Part shown: piece by piece, positions 8,062 through 14,203 of the stretch
How positions within the stretch are numbered: the first letter of the stretch is position 1
How the letters are laid out: the number at the start of each line of letters is the position of its first letter
Assembly (NCBI GenBank): GCA_027297085.1
Contig: JAPUIL010000494.1
Span: 1-17,194, forward strand
Source: Verrucomicrobiota bacterium
GTDB lineage: Bacteria; Verrucomicrobiota; Verrucomicrobiia; Opitutales; UBA2995
DNA: 17,194 bases
Direction: 5' to 3'
Position numbers and translations under genes: made by a program
Notes under the pieces: generated by a model
Seen by the model: the letters and a program-made list of their open reading frames with translations, nothing else
Told to the model about the DNA's origin: nothing
Database searches by the model: none

Positions 8062-8105
8062 CACATTTGCTACCCGAATAGGGGTTCGGATTGCTCCCAA
8101 ATGTG
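8062..8105. other. Two-tier hairpin upstream of the desaturase
   Basis: CACATTTG (8062-8069) pairs with CAAATGTG (8098-8105), and inside it CCGAA (8074-8078) pairs with TTCGG (8085-8089) around TAGGGG. This gives an outer 8-pair and an inner 5-pair stem about 160 bases before the desaturase start. It could be an operator, an RNA element in a long leader, or chance. No T run follows directly, so it does not look like a standard terminator. Confidence 0.3.
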
Positions 8106-8264
8106 TAAATTTGTCAATTATCCTTAAATATTTTGGTTCTGGAGGGTTGTAATTATCTGAATGATGTGTCCCTATGGGAACTTATCCTTAACAACCTGTT
8201 TCAAATATTGCTAAGAGTGGTTTCCTCCTCGAACTCCTAAATCTACCTAATTACTATATAAATT

Positions 8265-9371
8265 ATGCGAATTAAGCACTGGGACAATTTTACCTTTATT
8301 GCGGGTTATCACCTGCTTCTCATCATGCTGATACCAGCATTTGTGGCCCATTTTGAATGGTCCGCGCTGGTCCTCTGCTTTGTGACTTTCATGCTGGGAG
8401 GATTCGCTATTACGGCAGGTTATCATCGGCTTTTTTCACACAGGACCTACAAAGCAAGCCCGTTTTTTGAGAGCCTCAATCTGTTTTTCGCCACCTTTGC
8501 CGTGGAAGCATCAGCGCTTCAATGGTCGCATGACCACCGTTTGCACCATAACCATGTCGATACCGACAAAGACCCATACAATATCCACAGAGGATTATTT
8601 TACGCACATATCGGCTGGTTGTTTACTCACCAAGTTCCTTTCAATGATCGAATCGTTCAGGATTTGAAAAAGAATCCCCGGGTGATGTTTCAATACAAGC
8701 ACATGGTGGTACTATCATTGATTTCAAACGGTCTGGTCTTCGCCATTGGTTGTTTGTTCATGCATCCGATTGCGTCATTGTTTGGCGGTTTGTTGCTACG
8801 TGTTTTTTTAATTCACCACTGTACCTGGTTTATTAATTCGCTTGCTCACGTATGGGGATCCAAGACCTACGCCAAGGAGTTGTCCGCGGTAGATAACGGT
8901 ATTCTTGCGTTTCTGACTTTTGGTGAAGGGTATCACAACTACCACCATGCCATGGCCAATGATTACCGGAACGGGATACGGTGGTATCACTTTGATCCTA
9001 CCAAATGGTTGCTGTGGATTTGTTCCAAAATCGGCCTGGTCTACGATTTGCGCCGGGTTCACAAGGTTCGTTTGCAAAAGCTCCTTGTCAGCAAAGACAG
9101 GGAATTATTGCTAGAGCGATTCAAGAGTGAGTTGGATGAAAAAACGATTGAGTTGCGTAAACGAGCTGAAGAACTGGCACATACTTTTGAAGAAACCGCT
9201 TCTCTGATCTTGAAAAAGATTAGGGAGCTTAAGGACACTACTGATGCCAAACGGAAGATGTTGAAGCATGAGATTCGCGAACTCAAACGTGAGTTGCGTA
9301 TACAATGGAAAGCTTGGATCGAGCTTACTCAATTCGCTGTTCGTAATTACCACTTTGCACACGCGCATTAG
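8265..9371 (+). CDS. Fatty acid desaturase (delta-9 acyl-CoA desaturase type) with coiled-coil tail
   Basis: The 368-residue protein is a membrane di-iron desaturase that puts a double bond into long acyl chains. The three histidine boxes are complete: HRLFSH (54-59), HDHRLHH (89-95) and HNYHH (224-228, within GEGYHNYHH), together with the NSLAH motif that supplies a further ligand in the stearoyl-CoA desaturase family. Hydrophobic helices lie at about 10-50, 67-85 and 145-195. The catalytic core ends near residue 260. The remaining 100 residues are a highly charged Lys/Glu/Leu/Arg helix, predicted as coiled coil (about 265-345), which ends in AHAH and exceeds a minimal desaturase. It probably adjusts membrane fluidity or supplies unsaturated lipids. 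The gene stands alone on the plus strand and converges with the methyltransferase that ends 37 bases downstream. No Shine-Dalgarno precedes the ATG. Ferredoxin or reductase partners are not in the window. Confidence 0.92.
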   Translation: MRIKHWDNFTFIAGYHLLLIMLIPAFVAHFEWSALVLCFVTFMLGGFAITAGYHRLFSHRTYKASPFFESLNLFFATFAVEASALQWSHDHRLHHNHVDTDKDPYNIHRGLFYAHIGWLFTHQVPFNDRIVQDLKKNPRVMFQYKHMVVLSLISNGLVFAIGCLFMHPIASLFGGLLLRVFLIHHCTWFINSLAHVWGSKTYAKELSAVDNGILAFLTFGEGYHNYHHAMANDYRNGIRWYHFDPTKWLLWICSKIGLVYDLRRVHKVRLQKLLVSKDRELLLERFKSELDEKTIELRKRAEELAHTFEETASLILKKIRELKDTTDAKRKMLKHEIRELKRELRIQWKAWIELTQFAVRNYHFAHAH

Positions 9372-9408
9372 TAGCGGAGAGCTCCGGTCGTTGTCTGAAG
9401 AGAAAATA

Positions 9409-10212
9409 TCAGGTGTGTTTGCTAAACGAATACACATCCTGATGGTTATCCCATCCATTTGGAATATGCAGATTGCATGACCATTGGCCCACCTTCTCAG
9501 CTATCTGGCGGATAATCGCCTCTTCTGTCAGGGAAAAACCATAACCATCTCTTGACGGCTCGTATTCTGTGAAGCCAAACCCGTCTTTTTGGTATTGAGC
9601 TATAAGCGATTTAATTTGTGTGGGATTTAGTGAGTAGTTTTGTTCACCCGTTTCCAGGATTGTTTCGACTGCTACTCCATGAGTGGTGAATACGCACAGT
9701 CCTCCCGGATTTAGATGAGTAAAAAAGAAGGATAGGAGATTTTCGGTTTGCAACTTATCTAAATGAGTAACGAGGGATCCGCACCAGATTAGGTCATAGG
9801 TTCTCTTCAAACGAAGTTTGGAAAAGTCCTTCCGTGATAGAGATGACCCAACGCCGAAGATCTTTCTGCAAAACTGAACAGCTTTTGAATCTAACTCCAT
9901 TGCTTCAATATAAGCTTCCGGAAAGGCAACTTCTATAAAACGTAAAACCCGTCCGTAACCGCTCGGGAAATCCAAGATCGAAGTTGGGGACTCAAGGTTG
10001 GAATGCCGGATTGCTTTTTGGATGCAGTTTACGGCAGATAGTCCCACGCTAAGGTAGTGCTCATCGTTATTCCGTAAGTAGGATTTTTCCTGCTTGTGAA
10101 TCCTTGTCTGAATGTTCTGAAGCCAATTCTTCTCTTGGGATGTGAGATGTTTGGAGGACAAAAGCGATTGTTGAGCAGATTTCAGGGAAAGCTTTTGTCT
10201 AAAATTGAACAT
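9409..10212 (-). CDS. Class I SAM-dependent methyltransferase
   Basis: The protein is 267 residues with an ATG at 10212. Residues 79-91 (ILDFPSGYGRVLR) are the SAM-binding motif I, a variant in which the usual DxGxGxG is DFPSGYG. Strand 2 ends with MELD (105-108), and DLIWCGSLVTHLD is the motif IV region, with the later LNPGGLCVFTTHG forming the strand and turn after it. The N-terminal 75 residues are polar and helical; no membrane segment is seen. Enzymes with this layout include methyltransferases of glycan and secondary-metabolite clusters, but the acceptor is unknown. It lies 46 bases downstream of the SGNH hydrolase on the same strand and may be cotranscribed with it. Confidence 0.8.
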   Translation of the reverse strand: MFNFRQKLSLKSAQQSLLSSKHLTSQEKNWLQNIQTRIHKQEKSYLRNNDEHYLSVGLSAVNCIQKAIRHSNLESPTSILDFPSGYGRVLRFIEVAFPEAYIEAMELDSKAVQFCRKIFGVGSSLSRKDFSKLRLKRTYDLIWCGSLVTHLDKLQTENLLSFFFTHLNPGGLCVFTTHGVAVETILETGEQNYSLNPTQIKSLIAQYQKDGFGFTEYEPSRDGYGFSLTEEAIIRQIAEKVGQWSCNLHIPNGWDNHQDVYSFSKHT

Positions 10213-10258
10213 ACAGGCCAGAAAGGCGCAAAACCGGATGAGGGGACCCAGGTGAATT

Positions 10259-10939
10259 CTAGCGGGTCAGATGCGGCGTCAAAATTTCCTGCCAAATTCG
10301 ATACCCCGCCTCACTCATGTGAAGTTGATCATTATGATAAAGTCCGTGGAAGAAGTTGCCATCTTCGTCAAAAAAGCGGTCACAGGCGCCGGAGAGATAA
10401 ATAATACGATCATCTTTACCGGCTTCCATTTGAAAGAGGTAGTTTAGCGCCAATTCGGTATTAAACCCTGTATGGCGTTTGGGACTGGGTCGAGAGGCTA
10501 GCAAAAGTAATTGGTTATTCGGAACGCTATCAAACAATTTTCCATAGAATTCCCGGAAATCTTCCAGCACTTGTATGGGTGATTTTCCGCTCCAGATATC
10601 ATTGCCACCGCAGTAGAAAACTGTGATTGACGGCCTGTACTTCAGGACCGTTTCTTCTATATAGTGGTTTACATCTGAGATGTGGGATCCACCGAAACCA
10701 CGGTTCAGCGCCTCAATTTTAGGGAGAAATTTGGGCACATCCATTCTTCGTATACTCGAGCTGCCCACAAACACTATGCCTCCTGTGGGTAATGGTGCAC
10801 CTGAATCCGCCGCAGCAAAACCTGCAATGGTTTCCGCAAATCGGGTTGGGTCCGGGTCCGAAGAAACTTCTCCTAGTAAGCAGATTGGCTGACAAGCAGT
10901 TATCAGAATAAATAGAAATAGATAAGTAGGTGTCTTCAT
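10259..10939 (-). CDS. Exported SGNH/GDSL-family hydrolase
   Basis: The 226-residue protein has an N-terminal hydrophobic signal. ITAC (13-16) fits a lipobox with Cys16 as lipidated residue, although cleavage by signal peptidase I near residue 23 is also possible. All four SGNH blocks are visible: FVGSSSIRR (57-65) with nucleophile Ser61, NRGFGGSH (79-86) with the oxyanion glycine, GGNDIW (111-116) with Asn113, and DQLH (204-207) with catalytic Asp204 and His207. The family hydrolyses esters such as acetyl groups on sugars or acyl groups on lipids, and resembles platelet-activating-factor acetylhydrolase subunits. Being exported, it probably acts in the periplasm or at the outer membrane; deacetylation of polysaccharides is a plausible role, but the substrate cannot be read from the sequence. 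It is transcribed divergently from the efflux operon. Confidence 0.88.
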   Translation of the reverse strand: MKTPTYLFLFILITACQPICLLGEVSSDPDPTRFAETIAGFAAADSGAPLPTGGIVFVGSSSIRRMDVPKFLPKIEALNRGFGGSHISDVNHYIEETVLKYRPSITVFYCGGNDIWSGKSPIQVLEDFREFYGKLFDSVPNNQLLLLASRPSPKRHTGFNTELALNYLFQMEAGKDDRIIYLSGACDRFFDEDGNFFHGLYHNDQLHMSEAGYRIWQEILTPHLTR

Positions 10940-11222
10940 GGTTTTGGCCTAGATTGCTGGTTCGGGGAGACGGGTCGAGTGAAATTGCCGGATCTTATAG
11001 GCCTAAGGTGCAAATATGAGCTCATTTGCAGGCATTTTTGGCCAAAGCTTATTTCTATAGTTTGTCCTGAGATTCTTTCTCTAATCTCTGTGTTTGCCGT
11101 CCTTTACCAGTTTCTAGATGTAAAAATATTATTGAATCAGGTGTAACCTTAGGTTTGCACAAATCGTTTTCGATCCATAGACGTATTTCCCTTTGTTCCC
11201 TAGCCAATTCTGCCCCGTCCGA
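10940..11222. promoter_or_regulatory. Divergent promoter region with candidate operator
   Basis: These 283 bases lie between the minus-strand SGNH hydrolase and the plus-strand efflux operon and must contain both promoters. At 11139-11154 the sequence AGGTGTAACCTTAGGT contains two overlapping inverted repeats, AGGT-GTA-ACCT and ACCT-T-AGGT, a layout that could bind a dimeric repressor. TTGCAC at 11155-11160 and CATAGA at 11176-11181 give a poor promoter match with a 15-base spacer. No regulator gene is next to it in the window. No other structure stands out. Confidence 0.35.
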
Positions 11223-12704
11223 ATGACGAATCATTTTACTTCCGAACCTGACCCTAACCTGGTCCCATTTAACTGCTCACGCACGCGTATAAAGCTGATT
11301 TCCGCTATTACTCTATGTCCTCTCATTTTTTTGAGTGGATGTGTGACCCAAGCGCCGCCAAGTGAGGCCGGAAACCTGCCGGTAAAGGCACCTGCCACCT
11401 TTTTAAGTGACCATGACAAGGCACCTTTCTGGAATGAAGGCTGGGTTCGGGATATTCAGGATCCACAATTACCCGGAATCATCGCCGAGGCATTGGAGCA
11501 CAATTATAACCTGATTCTGGCCGAAGGCCGATTGGATGCTGCTCGCGCAACCGCTGTGGTTCAGGGATCAGGTAAATATCCAAGCTTGAACTTATCCACA
11601 ACTGGTAGCCGATCTCAGCGCAATAATGCAGGGGGATTGGTGGTTACGAGTAGGCAAAGTAACAGTTTTGCACTGACGGGACGCACTAATTGGGAATTGG
11701 ACATTTGGGGTCGCGTACGCGATCAGGCCAATGCCGGCTATGCCAATTACCAGGCTTCAGTGGAAGATTTCAGAGCAGCCCGATTTTCCATAGCCGCACA
11801 AACTGCCAGGGCTTGGTATCGGGCCATTTCATCGGAAATGCAACTGGATGTCGCCTTGGATAGCCTGGAGACATTCGAATCGAATCTCGAAATCGTTAGT
11901 GAAAGCTTTAAACGGGGCATTGCCCGGGCTCTCGATCTGCACCTTATGCGAGCGAACGTAGCCAACTCCAAAAGTGGCTACGAGCAACGTCTTAGGGCTC
12001 GAGACGCTGACAGGCGGGTACTTGAAATTATTCTTGGCAGGTATCCAGCCAGAGAGATCGAAATCGCCAAGGAGTTTCCCAATATCAAAAATTCGATTCC
12101 GGTGGGTCTGCCGGATGAGCTCTTAAATCGCCGGCCTGATATACGTGCCGCTGAACGCCGGCTTGCGGCAGATTCGACTACAATTAAAGCGGCTAAAAAA
12201 GCCATGTTGCCGGGAATCAATCTGAATGGAAGCCTGGGGACCAGCACTCCGGAAATTGGCTCATTGACCGACGAACAATTTAAGGTTTGGAGCTACGGCT
12301 ACAATATCAGCCTTCCCATATTTTCGGGAGGCCGTTTGAATGCCCTCAAAGACCGCGCCTATGCTATCTATAAACAATCGCTGGCTAATTATGCACAAAC
12401 CGTTCTGGACGCATTTGAAGAGGTGGAAACGGCCCTCGCCAATGAGGGATCTTTGCGACGGGATGAAGAAGCCCTTCGCGAAACCGTAGTTGAATACGAA
12501 GCGGCGGTTGACTTGGCTTGGGAGCAATACGTCCGAGGATTGGTAGACATTATCACAGTTCTCGACTCTCAACGCCGACTCTATAACGCCATCCGCTCAT
12601 TGATAATAATTTCTAACCAACGTATTCAAAGTCGCATTGGTCTTTATCAGGCTCTTGGCGGTGGCTTTGTGGACGATGATGACGAATCCCTGACCATTAG
12701 ATAA
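11223..12704 (+). CDS. Outer-membrane efflux factor, TolC/OprM/NodT-type lipoprotein
   Basis: I choose the ATG at 11223 (493 residues) over an in-frame TTG at 11193, because it lies closer to the signal peptide. The signal is still preceded by about 20 residues, so a later start is not excluded. The export signal ends in the lipobox LSGC with lipidated Cys40. The rest is two outer-membrane-efflux-protein repeats: long helices rich in Ala, Glu and Arg with the family markers WELDIWGRVRD, a characteristic RRPDIRAAERRLA (starting at R303), and LPIFSGGRLNALK. The length fits the NodT/OprM branch. As a trimer it would form the exit channel through the outer membrane for the fusion protein and RND pump encoded directly downstream. 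The gap to the next gene is 10 bases, so the genes form an operon. Confidence 0.92.
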   Translation: MTNHFTSEPDPNLVPFNCSRTRIKLISAITLCPLIFLSGCVTQAPPSEAGNLPVKAPATFLSDHDKAPFWNEGWVRDIQDPQLPGIIAEALEHNYNLILAEGRLDAARATAVVQGSGKYPSLNLSTTGSRSQRNNAGGLVVTSRQSNSFALTGRTNWELDIWGRVRDQANAGYANYQASVEDFRAARFSIAAQTARAWYRAISSEMQLDVALDSLETFESNLEIVSESFKRGIARALDLHLMRANVANSKSGYEQRLRARDADRRVLEIILGRYPAREIEIAKEFPNIKNSIPVGLPDELLNRRPDIRAAERRLAADSTTIKAAKKAMLPGINLNGSLGTSTPEIGSLTDEQFKVWSYGYNISLPIFSGGRLNALKDRAYAIYKQSLANYAQTVLDAFEEVETALANEGSLRRDEEALRETVVEYEAAVDLAWEQYVRGLVDIITVLDSQRRLYNAIRSLIIISNQRIQSRIGLYQALGGGFVDDDDESLTIR

Positions 12705-12714
12705 AATTTTCGCT

Positions 12715-14157
12715 ATGAAAGTATTAAGAATATTATTACCCTTGTTTATCCTGGCGATCTCCGGAGGAGGAGCCTATTGGATTTACATAACCAAACCCGA
12801 ACCGCGTCAGCGCAATTTCAATCCCGGCGCCACCGAGGTTGAAGTTTTCACGTTATCGCCGTCGAGCTATCAGGTTGAGCTTGAAACTCAGGGTACCGTT
12901 CAGGCTCGTACTACCAGTACTTTAATTCCTGAAGTTCGAGGACGTATTCTCGAAATCTCACCAAAATTCCGGGAGGGTGCTTTTTTTGAGGAAGGCGATA
13001 TGCTTTTGAGAATCGACCCTCGTGACTACCAAACAGAATTAATTGTTGCGGAGGCTAATCTTTCTCAAGCCGAATTATCATTGTTCGAAGAGCAAGCCCG
13101 AGCCGATCAGGCCTACCAGGACTGGAAGCGACTCAATCTTGAAGAGGAGCCCGGCGACCTGGTTTTGAGGACACCCCAGTTGAAACGGGCCAAGGCCAAT
13201 GTAGCCTCCACCGCAGCACGTTTGGAAACAGCCCATCGTAACATAGAGAAAACAGAGATTACCGCGCCCTACGCGGGTCGAGTGCTCTCACAGATTGTAG
13301 ACATAGGACAATATGTTTCTCCGGGAACCCAGCTGGCCAGAATTTATGCGGTTGATTTTGCCGAAGTACGTTTGCCTCTCACTGAAACCCAATTGACATT
13401 CCTGGACCTGCCCGAAACCTACCGGGGAGAACAGCCCAACTTTCGGGAGGGTCCCACTGTTACTCTGTCTTCTACGGTAGCGGGTAAAACCCACGAGTGG
13501 CGCGGGCGGATTGTGCGAGCCGAAGGAAGCTTCGATATCCGCACACGTCAGCTCTTTGTTATTGCCCAGGTAAGAAATCCTTATGGGCGAACGGCGGATG
13601 ATCGTCCACCCTTGAAGATGGGTTCCTTTGTTAAGGCGAAGATTAGTGGCTCTACATTAGATAATGTATTTGTAGTACCTCGTAGATTGTTGCGGGAAAA
13701 CACCTTTCTGTTGACCGTGGATGATGAAAACCTGCTTCGCCGTAAGATCGTTCACATTGTTTGGCAAAATGATAATTCTATCATTGTAGACGAAGGGCTT
13801 GCAATCGGTGATCGTATTTGCCTGACCGACGTACCTTTTGCTTTGGAAGCCTTGCCGGTTTCAGCAACCGAATTGGAGAAATTACCCTTTGAGGTTGAGA
13901 AGGTAGATGTACAGGAAATTGTAGCACGTCGAGCTGCAGCTCCTCCATCTGGCGGTGGTCCTGCAGGTTTCCTCGCTCAGATGATGACCGCCATTCCGGA
14001 CGATAAACCTATACCCGGTGAATTGAAGACCAAATTGGATGCCGCTATCGCCAGCGGAGACCGCAATCAAATTCGTCCACTTATGCAGGAAGTTCGCGAT
14101 TGGGCAGAGACTCAAGGAATTGAACTACCAGCTGGTCGTGGTGGCCCACGTGGATAG
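12715..14157 (+). CDS. RND efflux periplasmic adaptor (membrane fusion protein, HlyD/AcrA-type)
   Basis: The 480-residue protein has an N-terminal membrane anchor (about residues 4-26) without a lipobox. The order of domains is standard: first lipoyl half (about 69-99, with IPEVRGRILEIS), an alpha-helical hairpin (about 105-175), second lipoyl half (about 182-214, with ITAPYAGRV at 182-190), beta barrel, and a membrane-proximal domain with the VVPRRLL motif. It bridges the outer-membrane factor upstream and the RND pump downstream, which starts 46 bases after its stop. Beyond the usual end there is an extension from about residue 400: an Ala/Pro/Gly-rich linker (AAAPPSGGGPAG), a predicted helix-rich segment and a final Gly-rich tail. 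Typical AcrA-like proteins of 370-400 residues lack this. Its function is unknown. Confidence 0.92.
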   Translation: MKVLRILLPLFILAISGGGAYWIYITKPEPRQRNFNPGATEVEVFTLSPSSYQVELETQGTVQARTTSTLIPEVRGRILEISPKFREGAFFEEGDMLLRIDPRDYQTELIVAEANLSQAELSLFEEQARADQAYQDWKRLNLEEEPGDLVLRTPQLKRAKANVASTAARLETAHRNIEKTEITAPYAGRVLSQIVDIGQYVSPGTQLARIYAVDFAEVRLPLTETQLTFLDLPETYRGEQPNFREGPTVTLSSTVAGKTHEWRGRIVRAEGSFDIRTRQLFVIAQVRNPYGRTADDRPPLKMGSFVKAKISGSTLDNVFVVPRRLLRENTFLLTVDDENLLRRKIVHIVWQNDNSIIVDEGLAIGDRICLTDVPFALEALPVSATELEKLPFEVEKVDVQEIVARRAAAPPSGGGPAGFLAQMMTAIPDDKPIPGELKTKLDAAIASGDRNQIRPLMQEVRDWAETQGIELPAGRGGPRG

Positions 14158-14203
14158 TATAAATGGATACCCCTGAAATGAAAACCCAGTTACCCCAAGA
14201 AAT

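Larger units (their letters stand above)
7595..8264. other. Intergenic region between divergent genes, palindrome-rich
   Basis: This stretch of about 670 bases separates the minus-strand glycosyltransferase operon from the plus-strand desaturase. I see no convincing gene in it. It holds the paired inverted palindromes at 7837-7902, a short possible repeat at 7761-7790 and a hairpin at 8062-8105, each listed separately. Promoters for both divergent units must lie here. On the plus strand, TATATA at 8255-8260 lies only 4 bases before the desaturase ATG, which would suit a leaderless transcript, but no good -35 box accompanies it. Confidence 0.6.

Noticed and set aside
9375..9386. Small palindrome CGGAGAGCTCCG between the convergent desaturase and methyltransferase genes, as a terminator.
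   Set aside because: The stem is 5 pairs with a 2-base loop and no T run follows on either strand.
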